Origin: Zoroaster sp. YZ-2022
Lineage: Eukaryota; Echinodermata; Asteroidea; Forcipulatida; Zoroasteridae
Direction of reading: 5' to 3'
Assembly (NCBI GenBank): GCA_029582265.1
Contig: CM055823.1
Coordinates: 8,230,020 to 8,294,019, forward strand
Length of the DNA: 64,000 nt
Part shown: positions 33,921-44,839 of the stretch, in pieces
How positions within the stretch are numbered: position 1 is the stretch's first letter
Layout: each line of letters begins with the position of its first letter
Program-made: the position numbers and the translations under genes
Notes under the pieces: generated by a model
Seen by the model: the letters and a program-made list of their open reading frames with translations, nothing else
Database searches by the model: none
Told to the model about the DNA's origin: nothing

Positions 33921-35762
33921 GTTAATAATTTATAATTTGCTCAGAATGCTTCTTGAAGGAATGCTATAGCAGAAAACTACGGAAGCACATTCATGCCAGT
34001 CTCGTAACAAACAATATTTTATTGTGAATATTCAGGGATTACGGTCGATCATACGAAGTTCCTGAGTAGGGTCGAGCTGGTTTCATTTCAAACATTCCGT
34101 TATCAAAATGATTTCTGTATCAAAATAACCTTGGTTACCATTGGAAACTGTACAATATAACTATTTGAAAACTATGAGTAAATAAAAGCCAAAGAAGTGT
34201 GAATTGTGAGAAACAATTGTAATAAACACATTAGGAAATTGCCACCAATGAATTTATTGAAAATTCGTTAAATCAAAAGACATGGCTTTTGGGTGGACAT
34301 ATGTTTCCAATATTGCACGCATATGTATGCTGAACTTTCATTGCAAAGCCTCAAAACTGCCATTAATGAAGTTTGCTTCACTTTTCTTCTTTTTTTTCAG
34401 AGAGAAACACACAGAGGGAAGAGGAAACACGATCTGCTGCCCCAAGATCAAGCAGAACACACAAACATTTGAATGATTGTACAAAAGATGAAGTTGAGTG
34501 GTGGTTGTTGCGTATTGGCGTGGATAAAACCAAAGCTAGCATGATCAAGCATGGGAATGTAATAGGCAGCACAATGCTAAGGTACACAGAAGAAGATCTA
34601 CAGAAAGATTTTTATTTGCCGATAGGTGACGTACAGACTATTTTGTCCTCGAGACAAGACACCGACATGAAGTTTCTTAAACTTACTATCAAGAACGCCG
34701 GGGATCCTGAAGGACAAAACCCAGAGATTAGCAACATTACAGATTCTACCATCCAATTTGAACCAACTGAACAGATGGTGGAACATTCCACAGCCGGTAA
34801 GTGAAATTTAATGTTTGATGTTTGATTGAGCTAGGTGGTTACCACGTTTTAAGCGCGCACGGAAATGGTACTCTCAGATTCTCTAAAACCGAGAGCACGC
34901 ATGTGAGTCTTAAATAATGCATTGCGTGCGCGTATAAATTTACACATACACAGAAAACGTCCAATAAAGATTGCACACCTATTCCACCACGACACAAGGT
35001 GATTTGCCCATGGTGTTAACCCTAGTCTGGCGTTGTCACCGTCACGGTGTCTTGATGTCATTTTGAAAAGATGCTGTCAGTCTATAGGTTATATATGTCT
35101 GGATAGCACAAGTCAGCCGCTGTCACCGCTACGGTGTCCAGAAGTCATTTTGAATAGTTGCTGTCAGTCTATAGGTTATGTACATGTATGTCTGTGGTTA
35201 CACCACCAAAAGTACAGAATATCACCAGGTTGATACTGGGTGTGCATACTGGGTGTGCGCGCATACGCCCAGGTTGGATTTCACCTCCGTGTACTACAGT
35301 GACGTTGTAAACTTTTACCTGTGTGAAGCTGCTGTAACTTGGCAGTATAATTCCATCACCAAATACAATGCATCTCATCGAGGTTTGAATTTCAAGGTAT
35401 CTTTTTCACTAAGTGTTTTTAATGAAATAATCCCAAGATTTAACGTTAAAGAATTACCTTAGTTTTGATGGGTGCACGGTCACATGAGCATTACGACAAA
35501 ACATACGCCAGTGTTGGCACGTATAATTGGTGCGTCGGCGTACATACGAGCATGACGAGCTCACATAAAACCTGCTGCGTGGAATATTTTACATAAACCG
35601 CGCAAACACTTCTGTTTTGTCTCTACACCCGCATACCATTGAAACTCGTGGATTTCTTTAACTTCAGATCTGGATTTTCTTTCACTAAAATGACTTAGTA
35701 AAAAATGATATTTTGGAATTCAAACCTTAGCGCCTGTCATTAGTATGGAATTTTAGTGCTGA
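33921..35762 (+). repeat. SAM-exon tandem duplication, unit 1 (~1.84 kb)
   Basis: Starts GTTAATAATTTATAATTTGC and runs through the exon at 34401 to TAGTGCTGA. Unit 2 (35763-37570) repeats it at visibly high identity, intron and exon alike, with scattered substitutions and a 12-base deletion in the exon. Confidence 0.93.
34401..34796 (+). CDS. NLR gene: SAM-like exon A, copy 1
   Basis: A 396-bp, 132-codon exon (acceptor TTCTTTTTTTTCAG, donor GTAAGT), phase 1-1. After a basic, polar lead (RNTQREEETRSAAPRSSR) it encodes a five-helix SAM-type fold: CTKDEVEWWLLRIGVDKTKA, KHGNVIGSTMLRYTEEDLQK, then LPIGDVQTILSSRQD. The TEEDL and G-x-x-x-I pattern is typical of SAM domains, which self-associate or bind other SAM domains. 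The tail (GDPEGQNPEISNITD) is a polar linker. Compared with copy 2 it carries WW in helix 1 and four additional residues near the end (MVEH). Both copies keep open frames and splice sites. Confidence 0.82.
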
Positions 35763-37570
35763 GTTAATAATTTATAATTTGCTCAGAATACTTGAAGGAA
35801 TGCTGTACCAGAAAACTACGGAAGCACATTCATGCCAGTCTCGTAACAAACAATATTTTATTGTGAATATTCAGGGGTTACGGTCGATCATACGAAGTTC
35901 CTGAGTAGGGTCGAGCTGGTTTCATTTCAGACATTCCGTTATCAAAATGATTTCCAAAATAACCTTGGTTACCATTGGAAACTGTACAATATAACTATTT
36001 GCAAACTATGAGTATATAAAAGTAAAAGAAGTGTGAATTGTGAGAAACAATTGTAATAAACACATTACGAAATTGCCACCAATGAATTTATTGAAAATTC
36101 GTTAAATCAAAAGACATGGCTTTTGTGTGGACATGTTTCCAATATTTCGCACATATGTATGTTGAACTTTCATTGCAAAGCCTCAAAACTGCCATTGATG
36201 AAGTTTGCTTCACTTTTCTTTTCTTTTTTCAGAGAGAAACACACAGAGGGAAGAGGAAACACGATCTGCTGCCACAAGATCAAGCAGAACACACAAACAT
36301 TTGAAATATTGTACAAAAGATGAAGTTGAGTGCTGGTTGTTGGGTATTGGCGTGGATAAAACCAAAGCTAACATGATCAAGCATGGGAATGTAACAGGCA
36401 GCACGATACTAATGTACACAAAAGAAGATCTAAAGGAAGATTTTGGTTTGCTGATAGGTGACGTACGGAATATTTTGTACTCGAGACAAGACCCGGACAG
36501 GAAGTTTCTTAAACTTATTATCAAGAACGCCGGGGATCCTGAAGGACAAAACCCAGAGATTAGCAACATTACAGATTCTGCCATCCAATTTAAATGCACT
36601 GAACAGACCACAGCCGGTAAGTGAAATTTAATGTTTGATGTTTGATTGAGCTAGGTGGTTACCACGTTTTAAGCGCGCATGGAAATGGTACTCTCAGATT
36701 CTCTAAAACCGAGAGCACACATGTGAGTCTTAAATAATGCATTGCGTGCGCGTATAAATTTACACATACACAGAAAACGTCCAATAAAGATTGCACACCT
36801 ATTCCACCACGACACAAGGTGATTTGCCCATGGTTTTAACCCTAGTCTGGCGTTGTCACCGTCACGGTGTCTTGACGTCATTTTGAAAAGATGCTGTCAG
36901 TCTATAGGTTATATTTGTCTGGATAGCACAAGTCAGCCGCTGTCACCGTTATGGTGTCCAGAAGTCATTTTGAATAGTTGCTGTCAGTCTATAGGTTATG
37001 TACATGTATATCTGTGGTTACACCACTGAAAGTACAGAATATCACCAGGTTGATACTGGGTGCGCGCGCATACGCCCAGGTTGGATTTCACCTCCGTGTA
37101 CTACAGTGACGTTGTAAACTTTTACCTGTGTGAAGCTGCTGTAACTTGGCAGTATAATTCCATCACCAAATACAATGCATCTCATCGAGGTTTGAATTTC
37201 ATGGTATCTTTTTCACTAAGTGTTTTTAATTAAATAATCCCAAGATTTAACGTTAAAGAATTACCTTAGTTTTGATGGCTGCACGTTAACATGAGCATTA
37301 CGACAAAACATATGCCAGTGTTGGCACGTGTAATTGGCGCATCGGCATACATACAAGCATGATGAGCTCACATAAAACCTGCTGCGTGGAATATTTTACA
37401 TAAACTGCGCAAACACTTCTGTTTTGTCTCTACACCCCCATACCATTGAAACTCGGGGATTTCTTTAACTTCAGATCTGGATTTTCTTTCACTAAAATGA
37501 CTTAGTAAAAAATGATATTTTGGAATTCAAACCTTAGCGCCTGTCATTAGTATGGAATTTTAGTGCTGAG
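35763..37570 (+). repeat. SAM-exon tandem duplication, unit 2
   Basis: Second unit of the 33921 duplication, ending at TAGTGCTGAGTT before unique sequence. A more diverged third copy of the same intron, without the exon, lies downstream of the gene at about 53340-53800. Confidence 0.93.
36233..36616 (+). CDS. NLR gene: SAM-like exon A, copy 2
   Basis: A 384-bp, 128-codon phase 1-1 exon, homologous to 34401-34796 throughout. SAM core: CTKDEVECWLLGIGVDKTKA, GSTILMYTKEDLKEDFGLLI, then GDVRNILYSRQDPD. Most differences are amino-acid changes in the SAM core (WWLLRIG to CWLLGIG, TEEDLQKDFYLP to TKEDLKEDFGLL), while the intron is nearly unchanged. That invites a test for diversifying selection. If both exons are included the protein has two SAM domains in series; if spliced alternately they are exchangeable cassettes. 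Confidence 0.82.
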
Positions 37571-37880
37571 TTTCAACCACCCTGCACATGTAAGATTTAA
37601 ACAGTTTCAAAAAAGAAATTTTCTGTGCGGCCACTGCGGTTATTGTGTATACAGAGACGGAATCCATATTTGGGCTAAATATATCACATACGTACATCGA
37701 ATACATCCAAATAAACAACATAGAATTTGTAGCTGCAACCTCATAACCACATTCTCAGTTCCACATTTTTTCATTTCACTGTTATCTTTTTGTTTAGGCA
37801 CTTTGATCAGTTTTTCGTGTGCATTATCAGTTTATATTATTAATTATAACAACTATTTTATTAACTCCCAACTATCACAG

Positions 37881-38237
37881 ACATGGGAGTTACTATGGAT
37901 TCAGAAGGAGCTAATTCGCAGACAGTAATGAACTATGTCTTTGATATGTTGAAGACATGTTGGCAATATATGTGGAATATGGTAGCTGCAGTTGAAAACA
38001 ATGGTGATTGTAAACTAAAAGAGATAGGAAAGCGAACGATTCATCTCGTTGTGAGGTTTTATTCTCGTGAGGGTCTCGACAGGTTCAGAGAGAGGTGTTT
38101 GAATGGAGAACTGGCCAAGAAACTAACTGAGATCCTAATTACAGACGAAATTAAAGAAGTCGCTGGGTGTGATCGGAGCATTACTTTGACTCTGGAAGAC
38201 AGTGACTACAAACGGGCATGTAGTCTACTAGATGAGG
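37881..38237 (+). CDS. NLR gene: TRADD-N-like domain exon
   Basis: A 357-bp, 119-codon phase 1-1 exon (acceptor CCCAACTATCACAG, donor GTAAGA). The translation includes IHLVVRFYSREGLDRFRERC, LNGELAKKLTEILI, and a closing RSITLTLEDSDYKRACSLLD. The order strand (LVVRFYSRE), helix (LDRFRERCLNGELAKKLTEIL), strand (ITLTLE) and helix (DYKRACSLLD) matches the N-terminal domain of the TNF-receptor adaptor TRADD as I know it, and TRADD-N-like domains are reported at the N-termini of some invertebrate NLRs. In TRADD this domain binds TRAF2, so a TRAF-type signalling link is plausible but not shown. It is single-copy here, unlike its neighbours. Confidence 0.68.
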
Positions 38238-39035
38238 GTAAGAATATGAAGGGAAAATACATTATTCAATAATACTGCTTCTTAGAGTATGCTATACTCT
38301 CATTGAATCAAGATCATATTTTAGCAAATATACATGCTTATGGACAGTGTAATTTTCTGATATAAAGTAAAGTATTTTTGACAAGATTTGGTATAATGTT
38401 TAAATTTGTAAAAAAGGGTCATGCTTATCCTTCACACATGAGGGCGCTCTTTTGTGAGATCACAACAACAAAACCTGGCATAACAGCATTGAAAGCACAC
38501 AAAATCAAAACTGGGAACCTTTAAAAAGTTTACTGGTTGGTAACCAAACACTCAGCTAACCATACAAATAAAAATATTAAGATAACTTTCTTCTGAAAAG
38601 ATGAGGAAATCTGTCAACTTTTATGCCACTGTGAGATCAATGTTTTGCTCATGAATTTATGTATCTTGCCATTAGTGTAAAAAAGCATCAATTTTGGAAT
38701 TCAAGGTTGAGAATTTAAGTCGGCATGGATACAGCTAGAGTATAAGTTGTGCATAATGTTTTTAAGTAAACAAATCATATTTCATTGGCCCTTTAAGACT
38801 AAATAACCAAACTGCAAGTTTCATTTGTGCCGATAACGAAAACATTGTGAAAATGTGTTTAGATTTTTCTTTGTCATTATAAGGTGGATTTTTTGAAAGA
38901 CTTCTCTTTCCAATAATCTTATTGACAGTAATTTTCTTAAAAATGATAACCCTCTGACAAATATACCATTATCCATTTTCAAGAAAGAATGTTGCATCCA
39001 ATGGCTTATTCAAAACAAAATCAAATTTACAAGCA
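38238..39035. other. Intron
   Basis: AT-rich intron with no further exon-like segment. Confidence 0.55.
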
Positions 39036-39211
39036 TTGAAAAAATAAACAATTTATTGATATTGTTTGTTTCCATTTATTTACCGTGTGCAATGCAATGC
39101 TAACCCTTTTCGCATGCCCTGCACGAGTTGCTTACATATAAACTGTACACCAAGTATAACATGGTTGTTCAAAATATTTATTACGTATTATGGCACTGTC
39201 TGCTATTTTAG

Positions 39212-39457
39212 GAACGGTCATTCCTGAGCTGCCACCACGCATGACTGATTGGACCATTGACGATGTGAAGTTATGGCTTGTACACATTGGCATACAACAA
39301 TCCGCTGCCAGCCATTTCCATGAAGTGAACGGTAAAGCACTTCAGAAATTCACAGAAGAGGATTTAGTGAGCCGTTTTGATTTGAGGAAAGGTGAATTGA
39401 GGCTGATTTTGTACTCAAGACGTGACCGGTTAGAAAAGGAACCAGTTGCCCCACCAG
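39212..39457 (+). CDS. NLR gene: SAM exon B, copy 1
   Basis: A 246-bp, 82-codon phase 1-1 exon (acceptor TCTGCTATTTTAG, donor GTAAGA). It encodes a compact SAM domain: MTDWTIDDVKLWLVHIGIQQ, HEVNGKALQKFTEEDLVSRF, DLRKGELRLILYSRRD. The leading W-x-x-D-V-x-x-W-L and FTEEDL are classic SAM signatures. It differs clearly from SAM exon A, so the two SAM types diverged before their separate local duplications. The likely role is homo- or heterotypic oligomerisation of the receptor's signalling end. Confidence 0.88.
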
Positions 39458-40284
39458 GTAAGACAGTTGAAGAAAACAAAATAGAACACTTATAATGGTG
39501 TTCCTAACATCTCCCTATTAAACGTTGATAATATTTCTGCCATTCCAAGTTCAATAATAACAGACCGCCATGTCACACAATGTGGAACTTGGAACGGCAC
39601 AAATTAATTAGCACTTGTGTTACTTAATTGCTTTTGTCCTCAAAGCCAGAACATAAACACAGAATATATAGCGAAACGATACATATAGCAAAATCCCCCT
39701 CCACCCCCCTGTATTCACCCTTGCCTGCCACTCTGCATGTGTGATCCACAGCATTTATTTTGGATTCTTGATGCTCTGTAGTGTTTCTGAGTGCTTAAAA
39801 TAATGACTTAACGTTTTCTGGGGATGCAGTAAGAAATGTAACCTATTAGTATTAAGTTTTTTCAGGGCCTTTTTTATATGGACTACCCAAAAACGTTGGG
39901 GTTGGAGATATATACATTTATTGATATAGCAGCCCACTACTCTAAAGAGGGGAATGCAAGTCCATCAATCCCCAAACACTCGACGCCCATTGATGGGTAA
40001 ATGAGGTCAATTCTTGTTCCGATGTCCCAATAAGTCTGTCAAAGACTTTAGAATTTGCTGTAAAAACAAGTGTAGATGTTTAAAAGCCTGTAGTTGATAA
40101 CACTTCTCATGAACACATTTTTGCATTTATTTTTTAACCGCTAAAATACTTGGTGGTTTTTACCAAAAACAATGTATTAATATACAAAGACACGTTAGAC
40201 GTTAAAAAACTAGACACAAAAACATGTTTATGGGGGATAAAACTTGATGGTTTAAAGAATGATGGTTTATGTTATTCTTTAAAG

Positions 40285-40374
40285 ATCGTCCAGAAACATC
40301 CAAACGCCATCATCCACCAAGCTGGTCAGTTATACAGGATCCTATTGAACCCCCTAAAAAGCAGAAACCATCAG
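40285..40374 (+). CDS. NLR gene: short proline-rich linker exon
   Basis: A 90-bp segment between TTATTCTTTAAAG and GTAAAG. Read in phase 1 it is open and ends in phase 1, giving RPETSKRHHPPSWSVIQDPI and EPPKKQKPS. It sits between the two SAM B exons in unit 1 only. The composition (Pro, Lys, His) suggests a flexible linker. Evidence is splice signals and phase alone, and the acceptor is not ideal, so it may be skipped or not an exon. Confidence 0.45.
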
Positions 40375-40635
40375 GTAAAGTAACAATTTTGATAAAAAAT
40401 GTTTGTACAAAAAATTGTTTAAAGATCACATAATTATTTATATAGTGCCCCACTACTTATTGAAAAAATAAACAATTTATTGATATTGTTTGTTTCCATT
40501 TATTTACCGTGCGCAATGCGGTGCTAACCCTTTTCGCATGCCCTGCACGAGTTGCTTACATATAAACTGTACACCAAGTATAACATGGTTGTTCAAAATA
40601 TTTATTACGTATTATGGCACTGTCTGCTATTTTAG

Positions 40636-40881
40636 GAACGGTCATTCCTGAGCTGCCACCACGCATGACTGATTGGACCATTGACGATGTGAAGTTATGG
40701 CTTGTACACATTGGCATACAACAATCCACTGCCAGCCATTTCCATGAAGTGAATGGTAAAGCACTTCAGCAATTCACAGAAGAAGATTTAGTGAGCCGTT
40801 TTGATTTGAGGAAAGGTGAATTGAGGCTGATTTTGTACTCAAGACGTGACCGGTTAGAGAAGGAAACGGTTGCCCCACCAG
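40636..40881 (+). CDS. NLR gene: SAM exon B, copy 2
   Basis: A 246-bp, 82-codon phase 1-1 exon, nearly identical to 39212-39457: visible protein changes are A to T in QQSAASH, K to Q in ALQKF, and P to T near the end. Donor GTAAGA is retained. The near identity of exons and upstream introns points to a very recent duplication or gene conversion, in contrast to the more diverged SAM A pair. Confidence 0.87.
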
Positions 40882-41656
40882 GTAAGAAATGAGACGGAGG
40901 GTAGTTTCTTTGTAAAATAAAACACTTATACATATTGTTCCTAACAACTCCCTATTTGTTATTCTTATGTAATTGAAAATGTAAAACTATACACATTTCT
41001 TTCTCACAAATTTGATGCCTAATTCTTTTGCGAAAGTATCAACATAATTGGTAACCTAGTTTTAATTAAAACAAAATCAATAATGTAACGTTGATTCTAT
41101 TTCTGCGGTTCCAAGTTCAATAATAACAGACACCACCACGTTGCACAATGTGGAACTTGGAACGGAGCAAATTGCCTTTGTCCTCAAAGCCAGATAGCCA
41201 AACTTGGTGAACATTACACAGAATATATAGTGAAATAATTAGGCACTTTATAGCAAAATCATTGTGGATAGTATTGTATTTTCAATTGAACATAAGATAC
41301 AGTGGCGAAGCTAAAACGGGGATGGGGGATTTTGGATTTTGGGGAGATAAAAACATAATAAGTAAGGAGAAGAAAAATAGATATTATTCCGACTGCCAAA
41401 AATATCAGAATTATAGCCAAATTCATTGGCCTATTCCTACCAGTAAAACTGCCTGTTATTATTGCCCTGACCAGTAGCATAACTGATGCGGGAGGCGGCC
41501 CCCTAGCCCACTTTTGACATAAATTTTGGAATTAAAGATTGTTTTCTTGTACGTAAAATACCACTTAAATATAGCTAATATTCCGACTGCCCAATACAAA
41601 TTTTTCACATTTGTTTTTTTGTTTTTGTTTTTTTTTTTTTTATTTTTTTTATATAG
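40882..41656. other. Intron
   Basis: Contains shared duplication sequence to about 41250, then a T-rich tract before the next acceptor. No other exon is seen. Confidence 0.5.
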
Positions 41657-41734
41657 AACATAGCGTTGGACAAACAGGCGCTGGGAGACCTGCGGAAATC
41701 TTGGAGTCCAGCCTGCAGGATACATTATCAACTG
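41657..41734 (+). CDS. NLR gene: linker exon
   Basis: A 78-bp, 26-codon phase 1-1 segment (long T-rich tract then ATATAG; donor GTAAGA), open in the required frame: HSVGQTGAGRPAEILESSLQ, then DTLST. A second copy at 44927-44974 has lost 30 internal bases and its donor has become CTAAGA, indicating that this copy is the usable one. It has no domain and acts as a spacer. Confidence 0.6.
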
Positions 41735-42004
41735 GTAAGAAAAAAGAAAGTTTATCTGTTTTCTAATCCTTTTTTTTTCCCGATCATTTATTTCTGTTTT
41801 CGTAATAGAAAACGGGTTTATCTAAAAACAAAACAAAACAAAAATTGATGTAGGATTTGAGGCTTTGCATGGTGGAGATGTTATCAAGTTATTTCGGGTA
41901 CATCATATAATCTCTTCTTGGAAGAAGTGATGACTCTGAGAAGAGCAGGTTGGTTTATCCTCAACGTTTTGATTAGTCTGCTCTAGCCGTCATCAGGAGA
42001 CTGA

Positions 42005-42312
42005 AGAGAGTGCAGTAGCTTTTTATCTTGTGTTCGAGGATTTGCTGTAGGCGGGAGCTGCTGAACGGGAGTGAACCAGACTTTTTTGTTTCCATGGTGA
42101 ATTTGATGTCCAGATAATTATGGTTGAGGTGATGAAGAAATGCTTGCTGGAGTTGTGTGGTCAGATGATGGTGTTGTCAACATAGCGGAGCCAGAGTCAT
42201 GGTTTGTGGGTTGCAGATTGAAGAGCTGTTTTCTCGCATTTGTTTTTCATAAATAGGTTTGCTAGGACTGGGGATAGAGGAGATCATATGGGGATCCCGG
42301 CAACCTGTTTAT
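42005..42312 (-). pseudogene. Penelope-like element reverse transcriptase fragment
   Basis: The minus-strand translation gives SPLSPVLANLFM, ALQSATHKP, LWLRYVDNTII and AFLHHLNHNYLDIKFTMETK in order. This is the signature of Penelope-like reverse transcriptases (SPLSPV-A--YM, then RYVDDT, then QFTME). The catalytic YVDD is changed to YVDN, and stops occur after GIPI, THKP and NTII. The copy is dead and 5'-truncated. It runs into a tail (42005 down to 41935) with CTCCTGATGACGGCTAGAGC and AAAACGTTG, related to the ribozyme-like tails at 43234-43550, 44486 and 52404. Confidence 0.88.
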
Positions 42313-42448
42313 AGAAGTAATAAATGATGTATATGCAATTTTGCAGTATTGTTTGTTTGGCTAACATGGGGATTGGGGAACCCAGGTCACATAGCCTCAC
42401 CCCCCTTGAAGGCAAAATATTTTTTTATAAAGTTTTGTTTATTGTCAT

Positions 42449-42733
42449 GGCTCACAGGGGTCGATGTCTACTATACTATCCTGATTGGGAGATACTGTTA
42501 TCCTGATTGAAACCCTATTCTCCAATGAGGATACCACATAAAGAAGTGTGGCTCACAGGGGTTGATGTCTACTATACTATCCTGATTGGGAGATACTGTT
42601 ATCCTGATTGAAACCCTATTCTCCCAATGAGGATACCACATAAAGAAGTGTGGCTCACAGGGTCAAAGTTTACTATCCTGATTGGGAGATACTGTTATCC
42701 TGATTGAAACCCTATTCTCCCAATAAGGATACC
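42449..42733. repeat. Three ~102-bp tandem units
   Basis: Units start at 42449, 42550 and 42652 with GGCTCACAGGG. They share TATCCTGATTGGGAGATACT, GTTATCCTGATTGAAACCCT and AGGATACCACATAAAGAAGT. The third unit is shortened. Non-coding, within an intron. Confidence 0.93.
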
Positions 42734-42854
42734 AATTGACCCCTATCGTGAATTCCTTCGGTGACAAAGACACCTGTGGCATTAACCTTAGCAAACGTTT
42801 GCACTAAAAATTGCAGTGGTAATTTTTGTTTTTCTTTTTCTTTAAATTGACTAG

Positions 42855-42992
42855 AGAGGGACAGACGAGATGATGACAGCAATGGTGGAAACCAACAAGA
42901 GATGACGTCACACAGAGGCCCTAGTCAAAACAAAGATGATCAAGATGACATCAGAGTCACAACGACTGACATGTGGGAGCTAGACGTAACAG
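42855..42992 (+). CDS. NLR gene: acidic linker exon
   Basis: A 138-bp, 46-codon phase 1-1 exon (acceptor TTTAAATTGACTAG, donor GTAAGA), open in frame: RDRRDDDSNGGNQQEMTSHR, then GPSQNKDDQDDIRVTTTDMW. It is rich in Asp, Asn, Gln and Ser, with no fold expected. Matching phase and clean borders support it. It would separate the SAM modules from the second death domain. Confidence 0.62.
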
Positions 42993-43117
42993 GTAAGACA
43001 TCATGCTTTTTTATGTGTTTTGGGGTGCCCATGGATTTGAGATTTTATCAAACTGAGATATGAAATAATTCAAAAACTCACATGAATCAAGATTGTGGTG
43101 AATGTATTGTGGTGAAT

Positions 43118-43550
43118 GTATTACAAATACTTTAATAAGTTGAGCCTTATGACTTCTATTATAACAACTGTATTTCTATTTGGACATTTTGCTTTTGATT
43201 ATGTATAATTATACTAGGTCAAACTTGTAGCTAAGTAAGACTAATTGCGGTGACACCATGTAAAATGAGTAGAAATTAGTTCTGAAAAGAACTGAAAGTA
43301 CAACTTGACGTTTCGATCAGTGTGTTCTGATCATCCTCAGCAAAATGCCCATTCTTTAGTATTGAAACAGAAATAGAAATACAGTTGTTATAATAGAAGT
43401 CATAAGGCTCTACTTACTAAAGTATTTGTACATTCTCCTGAGGACGATCAGAACACACTGATCAAAACGTCGAGTTGTACCTCCAGTTCTTTTCAGAACT
43501 AATTACTACTCAATTTCACTTGTCACCGCCATTAGTCTTACTTACACACT
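43118..43550. mobile_element. Inverted pair of Penelope-type tails
   Basis: The arrangement is X (43120-43185), Y reversed (43234-43340), X reversed (43361-43432), Y (43435-43550). X carries CCTTATGACTTCTATTATAA. Y carries CTGAGGACGATCAGAACACA, CTGATCxAAACGTC, then CCAGTTCTTTTCAGAACTAA. Such permuted inverted copies are usual for Penelope-like insertions. The + copy has CAAAAC instead of CGAAAC in the ribozyme-like core. Confidence 0.7.
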
Positions 43551-43939
43551 GAATCCTCATCTGACCACCAAAACAAGTGTATCTCAATTACAATGATTTA
43601 AAACATTAACAAAAAATAAAATGATTTAAAACTTACATTGTTTTCAGTTACATCCCATCTGTCTGAATGAGGTGCTTTTTGTTTTTAAGAATAGTCAAAT
43701 ATTTTCCTCAGTTATGAACTTCCGAATTTTGATGATGAAATGTTACAAACTTCAATTTTATAATGAACAGGAAAGTTGCTGTCAAAACGAGTGTAAATGT
43801 TGAAGTTTTTCTGATATCACTTCATACATTTATTTATTGGTGTTTATCAAAACACGTACATGTATGTGCGTTAATGAATTTCGACACAAGGACATGTTGA
43901 CACGTTAAATGCAAAACATATTGCAAGGATATCAAAGTA
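43551..43939. other. Intron, diverged repeat of 40050-40260 and 48000-48300
   Basis: Words such as AAAACxAGTGTA, TTTATTxxTxxTTTTTACCAA and GACACAAxGACA recur in the same order in three introns of this gene, so these introns descend from one another. No exon remains in this copy. Confidence 0.5.
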
Positions 43940-44151
43940 TACTCACGGAATTTAAAAACGCATCCCAATATTTCACATTTTTTTCAACAGCAGATATTTA
44001 TGATATTTTAATCAATACTTTCTCAGTCAAGCATTGAGCACAAATTTTCACATCATACTGTACAATTATGGCTTCAATTTATCACTGCATATAAGTTATA
44101 CATATTTATTGGGAAATATAAGTTGATGCGTTTTTAAATTCCGTGAGTGTA
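43940..44151. mobile_element. ~210-bp MITE, Tc1-like ends
   Basis: TACTCACGGAATTTAAAAAC + GCATC at the left is inverted at the right (GATGCGTTTTTAAATTCCGT + GAGTGTA), with TA at the border. The short length and TA target fit a Tc1/mariner-derived MITE. Confidence 0.8.
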
Positions 44152-44485
44152 CATTGGCAACTATTTAAGTAATTATTTATTCTTGTTGCTCTTGTTTACT
44201 TTTTGAGACATCTCTTGTTATCCCTCACCAACTTGCCTTATAGTTTTTAAGTTTTTAAATTTGTTTTCATTATATAAATTTTTATTAATATTTATATCTA
44301 TTCTTGAAAATATATATATATTAATTGTTTTATGTCCTATTTCAAGCTTGGATAGACAGGCTTTCCAGTCACAGTGTTTGAGTACACTTTTGTCTATCCT
44401 GGCCAGCTTAGAATGGGTTGCCTTTGTTTGTCCTTGTCCTTCTCTCCCCTTCCATCCATCCCCATCATAGTCATTTCAACTTGTT

Positions 44486-44636
44486 TCTCCTGAGGAAGAT
44501 CAGAGCATACTGATCGAAACGTCGAGTTGTACCCCCAGTTCTTTTCAGAACTAATTACTACTCAATTGAGATTCCACATGGTGTCACCGCAATTAGTCTT
44601 ACTTATCATCCTCACCATGCAAAGCTACAAGTTTTA
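44486..44636 (+). mobile_element. Penelope-type tail with hammerhead-like core
   Basis: CTCCTGAGGAAGATCAGAGC then ATACTGATCGAAACGTCGAG, followed by the shared CAGTTCTTTTCAGAACTAAT and GGTGTCACCGCAATTAGTCT. CTGAGGA, a self-complementary GATCAG/CTGATC stem and GAAAC are in hammerhead order. Confidence 0.65.
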
Positions 44637-44721
44637 CCTTGTTTCCATTACATTCATGTGTTACATTGCATTTAATTTGTATTCATGGAAAGTGTTTGTA
44701 CTTTGATATATATATCCGAAT

Positions 44722-44839
44722 TTCTTCTTCTTCTTCTTCTTCTTCTTCTTCTTCTTCTTCTTCTTCTTCTTCTTCTTCTTCTTCTTCTTCTTCTTCTTCT
44801 TCTTCTTCTTCTTCTTCTTCTTCTTCTTCTTCTTCTTCA
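44722..44839. repeat. (TTC)n / (GAA)n microsatellite, about 39 units
   Basis: An uninterrupted trinucleotide tract. All six frames read homopolymers (Ser, Leu, Phe on +; Lys, Glu, Arg on -). It sits between two copies of the linker-exon region, immediately before CTTAAATATAGCTATAATAT, the start of the duplicated segment. Confidence 0.98.

Larger units (their letters stand above)
39036..40461 (+). repeat. SAM exon B duplication, unit 1 (~1.43 kb)
   Basis: Starts AAAATAAACAATTTATTGAT and repeats from 40462 to about 41250. Exon and upstream intron are almost identical. Downstream the words TTCCAAGTTCAATAATAACA and CACAATGTGGAACTTGGAAC are shared, but unit 1 carries extra sequence (about 39660-40450) that includes linker exon 40285. 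Confidence 0.9.

Noticed and set aside
36210..36611. 133-codon minus-strand frame
   Set aside because: Antisense to the SAM-A exon, with no domain of its own.
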